From: SABI01 sp963663665
GTDB lineage: Bacteria; Spirochaetota; Spirochaetia; Sphaerochaetales; Sphaerochaetaceae
Length of the DNA stretch: 64,000 bases
Assembly: GCA_963663665.2 (NCBI GenBank)
Contig: CAXXKP010000006.1
Location: 186,001 to 250,000, forward strand
Direction: 5' to 3'
In this document: in pieces, positions 1-9,073 of the stretch
Layout: each line of letters starts with the position of its first letter
Position numbering within the stretch: the stretch's first letter is position 1
Notes under the pieces: model-generated
What the model saw: only the letters and a program-made list of their open reading frames with translations
What the model was told of the DNA's origin: nothing
Database searches by the model: none
Translations under genes and position numbers: made by a program

Positions 1-258
1 GTGAAATTCACTTACAGCGATAAGTCGCAAATAAGGTGCAGAAGAAAAGGCTCCATGAGGATCTATCCACTCAAACCCAGCTACTTCCTTTTCGATGTGT
101 GCGACAAGAAGAATATCTTCTTTCTCTCTTGCTTGTTTTAGTCTCTTTGTAAGGATTTCTTGTGTAAAACCATATCGCTCACCAATTGCTGAAGCACACG
201 CAATAGTTGCACAAATTGGAATATCTAATTCATTCATTTCTCGTATTTCAATTGCCAT
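1..258 (-). CDS. GNAT-family N-acetyltransferase, N-terminal part (runs off the window)
   Basis: The reading frame is open for 86 codons from an ATG with a perfect AAGGAGGTG Shine-Dalgarno to the window edge, so the C terminus is missing. The protein begins MAIEIREMNELD, passes through a helix rich in Lys/Arg, and reaches the strand pattern LLVAHIEKEVAGFEWIDP followed by LRLIAVSEFH. That is the order seen in GNAT domains up to the beta4 strand that precedes the acetyl-CoA loop. The start lies 2 nt beyond the stop of the dipeptide epimerase, and its ribosome site overlaps that stop, so it is the last visible gene of the muropeptide operon. The substrate cannot be told. Acetylation of an amino sugar or peptide amine would fit the context but is inference. 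Confidence 0.8.
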   Translation of the reverse strand, partial: MAIEIREMNELDIPICATIACASAIGERYGFTQEILTKRLKQAREKEDILLVAHIEKEVAGFEWIDPHGAFSSAPYLRLIAVSEFH

Positions 259-260
259 AA

Positions 261-1322
261 TCACCTCCTTAATTGGATTGCTTTCGTCTTCGAAAACAAC
301 TCCTTAATTTCATTTTGAGGTTGTACTCCATTCGAGTCTATCATTAATCTCTCTCTATCATACACAATTCCCGTAAATGGGGTATTTGTTATTAAAAGGG
401 GCCCATCAAGATCTATATAATCACACAGAGGTATAAACGGAATTACGCTTGCTATGGCCACACTACTTTCTATCATTGAGGAGAGAAAGACCGAAAGATT
501 ATTGTTCTGCGCTACCTCAATAACCTCTTTCATCGATAAAGGCCCACCAAATTTTGCACTTTTTGCTACGATGCCTTTTATATGAGGAGCCTTGTGAGAA
601 TAATATTGGATATCATTAATACCTTGAATACTCTCATCTAAATAGATAGGAATTGATGAGATGCTAGCAATCTCCTCAATCTCCATAGCACTTCCCTTGA
701 TAGGTTCTTCTATCAAAGTAATTCTTTCATTTTCTAATTCTTTACAGGCTTCTTTTGCTTCTTTAACACTCCATCCTTGATTAGCATCAACAAAAATATT
801 CACATCTGGCAAGGCCTCTCTGATTGATTTAATTCGAATAATATCTCCCTTCATTCCAGCTTTTATCTTTATATTTGAATATTCACATGCTTTTGCAATC
901 TCTACCATTTTCTTAATGTCTTCATGATATGCTATCGTAAAAGTTGTCTTCGACCCATTTATAGCTTCATCAATGGCTAATATTGATGAAGGACTTTTTT
1001 TTAACATAGCACTGTTAATGGTGATAATAGCTGTTTGATACGCACCTGAGGTAGTGGCATATCGGAATGTTGGCAAAGTATAGGATTTAATCATTTGAGT
1101 TAGTTCATCGGGAGTATATTTCCCTAGGCTAAACGTAATATCCTCTATCACTTCTTCTTTACTAATATGGTAATAAGGGACAATCGGGGCTTCTCCGTAT
1201 CCTATGAAATCACCATAGGTAATTTGAATAAACACATTCTCTCTCATAACAGAAGAGCCATGAGCTAAGGTAAAAGGATTTTTTAAAACCAATGAGATTG
1301 GTAAAATTTTAATTTCAATCAT
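261..1322 (-). CDS. Dipeptide epimerase (L-Ala-D/L-Glu epimerase type, enolase superfamily)
   Basis: A 353-residue enolase-superfamily protein. The catalytic set is complete: KxK at K152/K154 (IKIKAG), metal ligands D179 (VDANQGW), E205 (LIEEP) and D229 (YLDES), the second base at K254, and the DxD pair D304/D306 (DLDGPLL) that binds the dipeptide amino group in this subfamily. The family converts L-Ala-D-Glu from murein peptides to L-Ala-L-Glu so that ordinary peptidases can degrade it. I start at the ATG that matches the family N terminus (MIEIKI) and overlaps the upstream ATPase stop by 8 nt. In-frame ATGs at 1343 and 1349 have a better GAGG site and remain possible. Its place behind anmK and a peptide importer supports murein-peptide catabolism. 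Confidence 0.9.
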   Translation of the reverse strand: MIEIKILPISLVLKNPFTLAHGSSVMRENVFIQITYGDFIGYGEAPIVPYYHISKEEVIEDITFSLGKYTPDELTQMIKSYTLPTFRYATTSGAYQTAIITINSAMLKKSPSSILAIDEAINGSKTTFTIAYHEDIKKMVEIAKACEYSNIKIKAGMKGDIIRIKSIREALPDVNIFVDANQGWSVKEAKEACKELENERITLIEEPIKGSAMEIEEIASISSIPIYLDESIQGINDIQYYSHKAPHIKGIVAKSAKFGGPLSMKEVIEVAQNNNLSVFLSSMIESSVAIASVIPFIPLCDYIDLDGPLLITNTPFTGIVYDRERLMIDSNGVQPQNEIKELFSKTKAIQLRR

Positions 1323-2313
1323 AGAGGAAGCAAGCGACTTCATGGCCATCCTCGATTTCCTTAAGCTGGGGTCGCTCTACATTACATTTCTGCATTGCTT
1401 TGCTACACCGTTCTACAAAAGGACATCCTTGACGAATTTTTGAAGGAGAAGGAACATCACCTTCGAGAATGATTCTTTTTCTCTTTTTTCCAATTATCGG
1501 ATCAGGTAGAGGAACTGCTGAAAGAAGTGCCTGTGTATATGGGTGAAGTGGTTTACGATATAACTCCTGTGAACTAGTTTTCTCTACTATGCTCCCTAGA
1601 TACATCACAGCAATTGTGGAACAAAAGTATTCTACAACTGCTAGATCATGAGCAATGAAGATAAATGTGAGATGAAACTCTTTTTGTAAGTCTTTCAAGA
1701 GATTAAGGATTTGTGACTGAATTGATACATCAAGTGCTGAAACAGGTTCATCTGCTAGGATTAATTTAGGCTCTAATGAAAGAGCACGCGCTATACCAAT
1801 TCTTTGCCTCTGTCCACCGCTAAATTCATGTGGATAACGATCCTTAAAACTCCTAGAGAGACCACATCGTTCCATGAGGGAGAGAGCCTTTTCCTCTATT
1901 TCCTGATTTGTTAAAGTAATGAGACCTTTTTTTGCATAAATTTTAAGAGGTTCACAGATGATGTCGATTGCTGTCATCCTTGGGTCTAATGAAGAATATG
2001 GATCTTGAAAAATAATTTGGAAATTCATCCTTGCTTTACGTAGTTCTTCTTTAGATAGCGATGTAAGATCTACTCCTTCAAATAAAACACTTCCACTTGT
2101 TAAGGTTTGTAATTGAGCAATAGCCATCGCAGTTGTTGATTTTCCACAACCACTTTCCCCAACTAACCCAAGGGATTCCCCTTCAGTCACCCGAAAGGAG
2201 AGCCCATCAACAGCACGTATGTGACCAACTGTTCGTTTTAATACAATTCCCTTCTCAATAGGGAAATAAACTTTCATATCTTTAACTTCTAGTAGTATAT
2301 TTTTATCTTTCAC
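1315..2313 (-). CDS. Oligopeptide ABC transporter ATP-binding protein (OppF/DppF type)
   Basis: A 332-residue ATPase of the peptide/nickel importer family. Walker A is GESGCGKST at about residues 52-60, the signature is FSGGQRQRIGIARAL, Walker B is LILADEP, and the C-terminal Oligo_HPY segment carries CPFVERC. The start chosen is a GTG that overlaps the OppD-like stop by 11 nt and has GGGAG six bases upstream. Longer in-frame starts would run into the conserved end of OppD and lack a ribosome site. It pairs with the preceding ATPase as the heterodimeric motor of the importer and sits on the cytoplasmic face of the two permeases. The substrate specificity is set by the binding protein. The operon context suggests murein peptides. 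Confidence 0.93.
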   Translation of the reverse strand: MKDKNILLEVKDMKVYFPIEKGIVLKRTVGHIRAVDGLSFRVTEGESLGLVGESGCGKSTTAMAIAQLQTLTSGSVLFEGVDLTSLSKEELRKARMNFQIIFQDPYSSLDPRMTAIDIICEPLKIYAKKGLITLTNQEIEEKALSLMERCGLSRSFKDRYPHEFSGGQRQRIGIARALSLEPKLILADEPVSALDVSIQSQILNLLKDLQKEFHLTFIFIAHDLAVVEYFCSTIAVMYLGSIVEKTSSQELYRKPLHPYTQALLSAVPLPDPIIGKKRKRIILEGDVPSPSKIRQGCPFVERCSKAMQKCNVERPQLKEIEDGHEVACFLYD

Positions 2314-3301
2314 TCTCTTCTCCCGTCTCATGAAGGAAACATGCAACTTTCCAATTAGGGTCTCCGTCAATAGTGAATTCTGAAGGAATACTGTGGGCAC
2401 ACTTAGGTAATGCTACCTCACAACGAGGCAAGAACGGGCAACCGGAAGGAAGATTTACCAAATCGGGTGGAGCTCCCTCAATTGTATGAAGTCGTTTTTC
2501 TCTATCCCCATCAATCCGTGGTATTGAGTTAAGCAGACCTATAGTATAAGGGTGTTTGGGATGATAGAAAAGATTCTCGGCTGTAGCTCTCTCCACAATT
2601 CTACCTGCATACATCACACACACGCGATCACACATCTCAGCAACTACTCCCAAATCATGTGTAATCATAATAACAGACGTTTGATGTTCGTTTGAGAGGT
2701 TCTTTATAAGATCTAGTATTTGAGCCTGAATTGTTACATCGAGTGCTGTAGTCGGTTCATCAGCAATGAGAATATCTGGATTACAGGAAAGTGCCATTGC
2801 AATCATTACTCTTTGCCTCATTCCACCACTAAATTGATGCGGATAATCCTCAGCCCTCTCTTTGGCATCAGGAATTCCAATGGTACGGAGCAATTCTATC
2901 GCCTTTTGTTTTGCTTCTTTTTTCGAAAGTTTATGATGAAGGATCAATGCTTCAGCAATCTGAACCCATATTTTCATTACGGGGTTTAAGGATGTAAGAG
3001 GATCTTGAAAGATCATAGAAATATGCTTACCTCGAATATTCCTTACTTCCTCATCACTCTTCGTAAAAATATCTTCATCTTTATACAGTACTTTACCGTC
3101 AGTGATTCGCCCTGGAGGGAATTGAATAAGGCGCAGAATAGAGAAGTTCGTGACGGATTTACCACACCCACTTTCTCCAACGATACCGAGAGTCTCTCCC
3201 GTTTCGAGGGTAAAGGAGACATCATTCACCGCATGAACTATTCCTCTATCTGTTTTAAACTCTGTTTTCAAACCATGTACTTCTAATAAATTTCTCGCCA
3301 T
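2303..3301 (-). CDS. Oligopeptide ABC transporter ATP-binding protein (OppD/DppD type)
   Basis: A 332-residue ATPase: Walker A GESGCGKS at about residues 42-49, signature FSGGMRQRVMIAMAL, Walker B ILIADEPTTALD, and the Oligo_HPY tail with CPFLPRC. Length and layout match OppD/DppD, the first of the two ATPases of group 5 peptide importers. A GAGGTAAG ribosome site lies just ahead of the ATG, and only 4 nt separate it from the permease gene upstream, so it is co-translated within the operon. It works as the partner of the next ATPase. Nothing is missing or rearranged. Confidence 0.94.
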   Translation of the reverse strand: MARNLLEVHGLKTEFKTDRGIVHAVNDVSFTLETGETLGIVGESGCGKSVTNFSILRLIQFPPGRITDGKVLYKDEDIFTKSDEEVRNIRGKHISMIFQDPLTSLNPVMKIWVQIAEALILHHKLSKKEAKQKAIELLRTIGIPDAKERAEDYPHQFSGGMRQRVMIAMALSCNPDILIADEPTTALDVTIQAQILDLIKNLSNEHQTSVIMITHDLGVVAEMCDRVCVMYAGRIVERATAENLFYHPKHPYTIGLLNSIPRIDGDREKRLHTIEGAPPDLVNLPSGCPFLPRCEVALPKCAHSIPSEFTIDGDPNWKVACFLHETGEESER

Positions 3302-3305
3302 ATAC

Positions 3306-4139
3306 TTACCTCACATTCCTAAGTCTAGGATCAAGAATATCTCTTAACCCGTCACCAAGAAGATTAAAACCAAGGACGAGAGTCACTATTGCGAGTCCTG
3401 GATAAATTGCAGTCCATGGAGCGAGCATCATAACTTTTCTTGCACTGCTAAGCATATTTCCCCAACTTGGTTCTGGGGGCTGAATGCCAAGCCCTAAAAA
3501 GCTCAAAGCTGATTCTAATAGTATCGCTACTGATAAGGATAATGAAATTTGAACGATAATAGGAGCTATGCTATTAGGAAGTAAATGCCTAAAAAGGATA
3601 TAGGAATTATCTGCACCATTTGAACGAGCTGCTTTTATAAATTCATTATTCTTTAGAGCAATTATCGCGCCTCGACTTATTCTCGCAAATTGAGGGATGT
3701 AGACAATACCAATAGCAATAATAATATTAGAATTATTTTCTCCAAGAATAGCCATAATGAAGATAGCAAGAAGAAGGGACGGGAATGAAAATAGGATATC
3801 TGCAATTCTCATGATTGCATTATCCCATCTCCCACCAAGGAAACCTGCCCAAAGACCCATCAATATTCCAAATAGAGCTCCAAAGGCAGTAGCACTTAGA
3901 CTTATTGTAAGGCTCACTGCACTACCTTTCATAATACGAGATAGAATATCGCGACCAAATTCATCGGTACCAAAGATATGCCCACTTCTAAATGAAGGGG
4001 GATCTAGCATCATTTCAACATTCATCTCAGATGGATCAAAAGGGAGCCAGAAAAAAGAGACGATGATAATGATAATATAGAATGCTATGATAATGAGTCC
4101 TGTAGTTGCTATTCCGTTTTTAAGTAATCTATTTTTCAT
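3306..4139 (-). CDS. Oligopeptide ABC transporter permease (OppC/DppC type)
   Basis: A 277-residue inner-membrane protein. A first hydrophobic helix near residues 11-33 is followed by a periplasmic loop with the family phrase GTDEFGRDILSR, then five further membrane segments. The EAA coupling loop is visible as AARSNGADNSYILFRHLLPN, which contacts the ATPases. Length is normal for DppC. It begins 6 nt after the OppB-like permease gene. With that protein it forms the translocation channel for peptides delivered by the binding protein. Confidence 0.94.
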   Translation of the reverse strand: MKNRLLKNGIATTGLIIIAFYIIIIIVSFFWLPFDPSEMNVEMMLDPPSFRSGHIFGTDEFGRDILSRIMKGSAVSLTISLSATAFGALFGILMGLWAGFLGGRWDNAIMRIADILFSFPSLLLAIFIMAILGENNSNIIIAIGIVYIPQFARISRGAIIALKNNEFIKAARSNGADNSYILFRHLLPNSIAPIIVQISLSLSVAILLESALSFLGLGIQPPEPSWGNMLSSARKVMMLAPWTAIYPGLAIVTLVLGFNLLGDGLRDILDPRLRNVR

Positions 4140-4145
4140 CTCACT

Positions 4146-5108
4146 TTACCTTGCCCTATCATCTAATCGTATTCGTGGATCAGCTAACGCATACACAATG
4201 TCTGTAATGAGATTAACGAGAACGAATATAGTGGCAACAATCATCACTATTGCTTGAATAATCGGATAATCTCGCTGGTAAATTGCGTAGAGAGAAAGTC
4301 TGCCCATTCCAGGAAGTGCAAATACTTCTTCAATCACAATAGCTCCACTTAATAGGTATCCTGCGTTAAATCCAGTAACAGTAATGACTGGGAGAATTGC
4401 ATTCTTAAGAGCATGTGTATAAATCACTTTCTTCCTCGCAAGTCCCTTTGCTTTTGCAGTTCTAATATAATCCATCTGCAATACTTCAAGCATACTCGTT
4501 CTAGTATACCGCATTACCACGGCAGCAAATCCAATCCCTATTGCTAAAGAGGGAAAAAATAACATTTTAATATTTCTTAAGGGAGATTCAATAAAACCAA
4601 CATAGTTGCCCATAGGAATCCACCCACTAAAACCGCTAAAGGCAATTACCATAAGAGCTGCTAGCCAGAATTGGGGCAAAGATAGCCCTATTAATCCTAA
4701 GATTCTTGTAAAGAAATCTCCAATCGTATTTTGTTTCAATGAAGATGCTATTCCCAATGGAATACCAATGAGAAGCGCAAGAACTAGCGAAAATAAAGTG
4801 AGCTCTAGCGATAATGGGAGCCGAGAAAGGATATCTGGGAGAACAGGACGACCTGTTCTTAATGAGTACCCAAAATCACCTCGTAGCACATCACTCATCC
4901 ATTCAATATAGAGAACAGGAACAGGTTTATCTTCACCAAATATTTTTTGCAGTTCCTCCATCATTTCAGGAGTTGCTTCTACTTGAGTCCCCATATACAT
5001 TTCTAGAGCTGACCCAGGGATGAGTCTAACGAGAAAAAAGACAATCAAAGAAACTCCCAAAAGGACTGGAATGAGAGATAATAACCGTTTGACAATAAAC
5101 CTCAGCAC
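4146..5108 (-). CDS. Oligopeptide ABC transporter permease (OppB/DppB type)
   Basis: A 320-residue six-helix permease starting MLRFIVKRLLSLIPVLLGVS, the standard OppB/DppB N terminus. The EAA loop is present as YIRTAKAKGLARKKVIYTHALKN. The C-terminal PRIRLDDR is typical of the family. It is separated from the binding-protein gene by about 75 nt that hold a strong hairpin, so its mRNA level may be lower than that of the binding protein. It forms the channel together with the OppC-like permease. Confidence 0.94.
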   Translation of the reverse strand: MLRFIVKRLLSLIPVLLGVSLIVFFLVRLIPGSALEMYMGTQVEATPEMMEELQKIFGEDKPVPVLYIEWMSDVLRGDFGYSLRTGRPVLPDILSRLPLSLELTLFSLVLALLIGIPLGIASSLKQNTIGDFFTRILGLIGLSLPQFWLAALMVIAFSGFSGWIPMGNYVGFIESPLRNIKMLFFPSLAIGIGFAAVVMRYTRTSMLEVLQMDYIRTAKAKGLARKKVIYTHALKNAILPVITVTGFNAGYLLSGAIVIEEVFALPGMGRLSLYAIYQRDYPIIQAIVMIVATIFVLVNLITDIVYALADPRIRLDDRAR

Positions 5109-5147
5109 ACTTCACCTCAAAAATAATATATTGATTCTTTACATAGA

Positions 5148-5175
5148 CTGATGCCTCTCAAAAGAGAGGCATCAG
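5148..5175 (-). promoter_or_regulatory. Intercistronic hairpin between binding-protein and permease genes
   Basis: A perfect 12-bp stem, CTGATGCCTCTC paired with GAGAGGCATCAG, closes a 4-nt loop. On the coding strand there is no T-run after it, so it is not a classical terminator. It lies directly after the binding-protein stop, where such hairpins usually block 3' exonucleases and keep the binding-protein mRNA more abundant than the downstream permease mRNA. That role is inference from position. Confidence 0.75.
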
Positions 5176-5183
5176 AAAAAAGA

Positions 5184-6722
5184 CTATTGTACGTCTGTTG
5201 TTGCAACGTAATAGAGAGACCCATTTCCAACTTGTTTGAAACCTGACACTCGTTTGTTGAGTACATGAGATTCACTTGGAGAATATAAGAATATTAATGG
5301 GGCTTTTTCAGTAAGGACTACTTGCAATTCGTTATAAGTAGCCTTTCTTTCAGCAGGAACGGTCTGGCTTCTTCCTAGATCAAGAAGTCTATCAGTTTCT
5401 GCATCCTTAAACATAAAATTGTTTACTCCACCAGTAGAATGAAGAGTTCTATATAGGAATCGGTCTGGTTCACCAGAACCACCACGAATTTCCACCATTG
5501 AATCAAAATCTCTCTTGACCCAACGATCGATATATACACCCCACTCAACGACTTCTAGATTTGCCGTTACCCCGATGTTCTTTAATTCACTTTGAATAAC
5601 TTGAGCAACATCAAGTCCACCTTCATAAGTAGCTGAACAGACAATACCAAAACTAAACCCATTAGGATAACCAGCTTCTTTGAGTAGAGCCTTTGCTTGG
5701 TCATAGTTAGTTGTATTGATAGGAAGTTTATTTAAAGGAAGAGCCCAGTCTGTGGCTGCAACAGGGATTGGACCAGTAGGAGTACCCATACCGAACTCAG
5801 CCATTGCAACAATCTCATTTCGGTCAATTGCTAAAGCAAGTGCACGACGAACTCTTTCATCAGTAAATGGAGCCCTAGTTGTATTGAATCCAAATGTTCT
5901 TACATTAATACCAGGCTTACTCATTACAACAACATCACTTGTCTTTTTGGCTTGTCTAATTGTGGCTCCATCGTTGATAGTAGCAATATCTAATTCACCC
6001 GATTTCACACCAGCTAATAGAGATGCTGCTTCAGGAATAACTCTGAAAATTACTTTGTCTACTATAGGAGAACCTTTGATAAAGTAATCAGGGTTTTTCA
6101 CCAATGTCATTGAATTATCTGCAACCCATTCTGAGAGCATAAAGGGACCTGTACCTACAGCAACTTTTTGAAGATTGCCATTTTCTTCAACAGCTTCTTT
6201 TGGAACAATTGAAATATTATTACTTGTGAGTGAGTCAAGGAGAGAAGCAAGAGGAGCTGAAAGGGTCAACTTGACTGTATAATCATCTACGACATCTACG
6301 GCTGTAACAAGAGCAAGATATGATCTCCCAGGAGATGCTGTTTTAGGATCCATAACTCTCTCAAGTGAGTATTTCACATCACTGGCCACCATTTCTCTAC
6401 CATTATGGAATTTAACCCCTTTTCTAAGGTGAAAAATATAGGTCAGATTATTAGGAATTTCCCAAGATTCAGCTAAATCTGGCACAACTACCAAATTCTC
6501 ATCTAATCGCACGAGTCGGTTGTACATCAAATCGATTCGTCTATGTGATGAAAATGCAGTTACGATATGTGGGTCAAGCCCTATAGCTTCTTGATCCACT
6601 CCAATTGTGAGAACTTTTTCACTGCTTTTCGCTACTTCTTGTGTTCCTGTTGCGCTCAGCATAGGAATAATAAGCGCTGCTAAAATGATAGCAACCACTA
6701 CCCTAAATAGATTTCTTTTCAC
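5184..6722 (-). CDS. Peptide ABC transporter substrate-binding protein (OppA/DppA, SBP family 5)
   Basis: A 512-residue periplasmic binding protein. It starts at a GTG with AAGGAGG seven bases upstream. The signal peptide spans about residues 1-25 and ends in LSATGTQE, the style common in spirochaete binding proteins, and it has no lipobox cysteine. The mature domain shows family 5 hallmarks: LDPHIVTA near the start, WEIPNNLTYIFHLRKGVKFHNG, VKYSLERVMDP, and RRALALAIDRNEIV in the middle. Its 36-nt gap to anmK suggests co-transcription. The nearby anmK, murQ and epimerase make murein peptides or muropeptides the most likely cargo, but the sequence alone does not show this. Confidence 0.92.
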   Translation of the reverse strand: MKRNLFRVVVAIILAALIIPMLSATGTQEVAKSSEKVLTIGVDQEAIGLDPHIVTAFSSHRRIDLMYNRLVRLDENLVVVPDLAESWEIPNNLTYIFHLRKGVKFHNGREMVASDVKYSLERVMDPKTASPGRSYLALVTAVDVVDDYTVKLTLSAPLASLLDSLTSNNISIVPKEAVEENGNLQKVAVGTGPFMLSEWVADNSMTLVKNPDYFIKGSPIVDKVIFRVIPEAASLLAGVKSGELDIATINDGATIRQAKKTSDVVVMSKPGINVRTFGFNTTRAPFTDERVRRALALAIDRNEIVAMAEFGMGTPTGPIPVAATDWALPLNKLPINTTNYDQAKALLKEAGYPNGFSFGIVCSATYEGGLDVAQVIQSELKNIGVTANLEVVEWGVYIDRWVKRDFDSMVEIRGGSGEPDRFLYRTLHSTGGVNNFMFKDAETDRLLDLGRSQTVPAERKATYNELQVVLTEKAPLIFLYSPSESHVLNKRVSGFKQVGNGSLYYVATTDVQ

Positions 6723-6758
6723 TTCTTTCCTCCTTGTGAAATTAATACAACGATTCTT

Positions 6759-7976
6759 TTATAATGTAATAGTACCCAATACTACGGGTATTCTAGCTCC
6801 GGTAACTTGCGGGAGATTTCCACTTTCTCCCAATAAAGATCTATGTCCCATGATAGCAAAAGCCATCGCTTCTCGACATTGGTCTGGAATTCCATATTCA
6901 TTTGTGGTTTCAACGACAATGTCATGACCTAATCGTGTTTGAATCATCTCTAAGAGGGTGAGATTCAATGCCCCACCTCCACAAACCAATACTCTCGAAA
7001 TACTATGGCTAGGTAAAATAAAATCTTTGTATGAAGCAACAATTGTTTCAGCTGTATAAGCTGTTGCTGTTGCAACACTGTCTGCAAAACTAAGGTTTCG
7101 ATGGTTACACATCTTAAGAAAGTTTAGAGTAAACTCTTTTCCATATACTTCTCGTCCGGTACTTTTTGGAGGCTTCATTGAATAATATCCATCCTGCATG
7201 AATAGATTTATAATTTCTTCATCAACTCTTCCTGTTTTCCCAATGGATCCTTTATCATCATAAAGGAGATCCCCGTGAGTATGAATTGACACAATCTCAT
7301 CGATAATCATATTTCCTGGCCCTGTATCATAGGCAAATACTGATTCCTCTCCATTCTCTTTAGGAAGAACAGTTGCATTGCCAATACCACCTATGTTTTG
7401 AATAATCCGGCCTTCATCTGCTGAACCAAAAAGCATATAATCACTAAATGGGGCTAAAGGAGCGCCTTGACCACCGACAGCCATATCAGCAGATCTGAAA
7501 TCTGAAATCACAGGAATAGAAGTAAGTTGAGCAAGTAGTGAAGCATTCCCCAATTGAAGAGTTCCTGTGATTTTAATCTTCTCGACAGGACCTGGGAACA
7601 TAATAGGTATTGGAGAGTGCCATACGGTTTGTCCGTGCATACTAATTGCATCAACCGATTCACTCTCATACCCACTCTCTCTCAGGAGAGAATCAATTAC
7701 TGTAGCATACCAATGTGAGAGTCCAAAATGGACATCAACAAGGTCTGTAATCCGTGCTGAGTCAATCTGACATAAATCACTAATCTTAGCTCTCATCTCT
7801 TTCGAATAAGGAAGATAGACATGATGAAGCAATGACGGTTTATCTTCTCCACTCATCCGTACTAATACTGCGTCAACACCATCAAGGCTAGTTCCACTCA
7901 TTAATCCTATGATTACATGTTCGTTTTTTGTTGAGTAGGTGTTCAGAATATGGTTAGTTCTAATTTTTTTATTCAT
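6759..7976 (-). CDS. anmK: Anhydro-N-acetylmuramic acid kinase
   Basis: A 405-residue member of the AnmK family. The N-terminal phosphate loop GLMSGTSLDGVDAVLV lies at residues 24-39, and the chain continues with QNIGGIGNATVLP, DTGPGNMIID and a C-terminal CGGGALN. The enzyme opens the 1,6-anhydro ring and phosphorylates the sugar to MurNAc-6-phosphate, the substrate of the divergent MurQ. There are about 20 extra N-terminal residues relative to common AnmK. The ATG is still the best start because a -10 box ends 8 nt before it and no Shine-Dalgarno exists, so the mRNA would begin at the start codon. It is probably the first gene of the leftward salvage operon. Confidence 0.95.
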   Translation of the reverse strand: MNKKIRTNHILNTYSTKNEHVIIGLMSGTSLDGVDAVLVRMSGEDKPSLLHHVYLPYSKEMRAKISDLCQIDSARITDLVDVHFGLSHWYATVIDSLLRESGYESESVDAISMHGQTVWHSPIPIMFPGPVEKIKITGTLQLGNASLLAQLTSIPVISDFRSADMAVGGQGAPLAPFSDYMLFGSADEGRIIQNIGGIGNATVLPKENGEESVFAYDTGPGNMIIDEIVSIHTHGDLLYDDKGSIGKTGRVDEEIINLFMQDGYYSMKPPKSTGREVYGKEFTLNFLKMCNHRNLSFADSVATATAYTAETIVASYKDFILPSHSISRVLVCGGGALNLTLLEMIQTRLGHDIVVETTNEYGIPDQCREAMAFAIMGHRSLLGESGNLPQVTGARIPVVLGTITL

Positions 7977-7984
7977 GATAGCTT

Positions 7985-8013
7985 AGTATATGGCACAATA
8001 TTTCAAATAACAA
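7985..8013 (-). promoter_or_regulatory. Promoter of anmK operon (leaderless transcript predicted)
   Basis: On the minus strand TTGTTA (8008-8013) and TATACT (7985-7990) are 17 bp apart, a good sigma-70 promoter. Only 8 nt separate the -10 box from the anmK ATG, so the predicted transcription start falls at or within 1-2 nt of the start codon. Confidence 0.65.
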
Positions 8014-8015
8014 CT

Positions 8016-8033
8016 ATAATATTAAAATATTAT
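8016..8033. promoter_or_regulatory. Candidate MurR operator between divergent promoters
   Basis: A perfect dyad, ATAATATT-AA-AATATTAT, lies exactly between the -35 box of the anmK promoter and the -35 box of the candidate murQ promoter. A dimeric RpiR/MurR repressor encoded by the second rightward gene is the natural candidate ligand-responsive binder. AT-rich dyads can arise by chance in such DNA, so this rests mainly on position. Confidence 0.5.
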
Positions 8034-8036
8034 TTC

Positions 8037-8065
8037 TTTACATAATGATTTTAGGGTGTTACGAT
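8037..8065 (+). promoter_or_regulatory. Candidate murQ promoter
   Basis: TTTACA at 8037-8042 and TACGAT at 8060-8065 are separated by 17 bp, about 60 nt upstream of the murQ start. An alternative -10, GATAAT, lies 3 bp further on. The match is moderate. Confidence 0.4.
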
Positions 8066-8128
8066 AATATATCCTAGTTAAGGAGATCTTTTCTTTCCCA
8101 AGAAAAAGAAAATTGGAGCAATAAGGTT

Positions 8129-9073
8129 ATGATCGACACGAGTATTACGCAAGAAATGTTAGATATATTTACTACTGAACAACGAAATGAGAACTCGGCA
8201 CATATTGATGAAATGTCGACACGCGAAATACTTGAAGTCATTAATAATGAAGATAAAACTGTTCCTTATGCAGTCGAGAAGCAGCTCGACACCATTACCC
8301 TATTAGTCGAAGATGTTGTCACCTCTTTTAGAAGAGGTGGGAGACTATTTTATATTGGAGCTGGAACGAGTGGTCGCCTCGGCGTCCTTGATGCATCAGA
8401 ATGCCCTCCTACCTTTGGGGTAAGCCCTGAAATGGTAATAGGGGTGATCGCCGGTGGAAAGGAAGCACTCACAAGGTCTATAGAAAATGCTGAGGATGAT
8501 GAAAACGCCTCAATAAAAACTTTACAGGAAAAGAATTTTTCAAGCATTGATGTCCTTGTAGGAATTACGGCTAGCGGTGGTGCTCCATATGTCTTGGGAG
8601 CTATGCACTACGCGAAAGGCCTAGGAGCCGTAGTTGCCGCAATAAGTTGCAATAAGGGTTCAAGAACGTTCCTTTATGCACATCATTCTATTTTTTTAGA
8701 TGTTGGTCCTGAGGTAGTAACCGGCTCTACAAGACTGAAATCGGGTACAGCACAGAAACTCGTATTAAATATGATTACGACTACCAGCATGATAAGAATT
8801 GGTAAAGTATATCATAATCTCATGGTTGACATGACCCCTGTGAATAAAAAATTAATTGAAAGATCTAAAAGACTTATTAAGCAGGCAACAGGATGCTCCT
8901 TCTCAGAAGCAGAAATTGCATTTGAAAACTCAGGGAGGAAACCAAAAATTGCAATTATCATGGTATTATTAGGTATCAGTAGAGAAGATGCTATACTGTT
9001 AGAAAAAAAGCATCAGAGCCCGATAGCAAATATCCTTAAAGTCTATAAAGAAGGAAATACCATAAAAAAATGA
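8129..9073 (+). CDS. murQ: N-acetylmuramic acid 6-phosphate etherase
   Basis: A 314-residue SIS-domain etherase. The phosphosugar loop GAGTSGRLGVLDASECPPTFG is intact, and the two catalytic glutamates are E91 and E122, spaced exactly as E83/E114 of the E. coli enzyme. It cleaves the lactyl ether of MurNAc-6-P to give GlcNAc-6-P and D-lactate in the cytoplasm. It takes the product of AnmK, encoded by the divergent gene, so the two form consecutive steps of peptidoglycan recycling. The stop overlaps the start of the regulator gene as ATGA. Confidence 0.96.
   Translation: MIDTSITQEMLDIFTTEQRNENSAHIDEMSTREILEVINNEDKTVPYAVEKQLDTITLLVEDVVTSFRRGGRLFYIGAGTSGRLGVLDASECPPTFGVSPEMVIGVIAGGKEALTRSIENAEDDENASIKTLQEKNFSSIDVLVGITASGGAPYVLGAMHYAKGLGAVVAAISCNKGSRTFLYAHHSIFLDVGPEVVTGSTRLKSGTAQKLVLNMITTTSMIRIGKVYHNLMVDMTPVNKKLIERSKRLIKQATGCSFSEAEIAFENSGRKPKIAIIMVLLGISREDAILLEKKHQSPIANILKVYKEGNTIKK

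Noticed and set aside
2314..2400. Longer GTG or ATG starts for the OppF-like ATPase
   Set aside because: They would overlap almost 100 bp of the conserved OppD C terminus and have no ribosome site, whereas the GTG at 2313 has GGGAG at good spacing.
5148..5175. Hairpin after the peptide-binding-protein gene as a Rho-independent terminator
   Set aside because: On the transcribed strand the stem is not followed by a T-run, and the operon continues in the same direction 40 nt later. It is listed as a regulatory hairpin instead.
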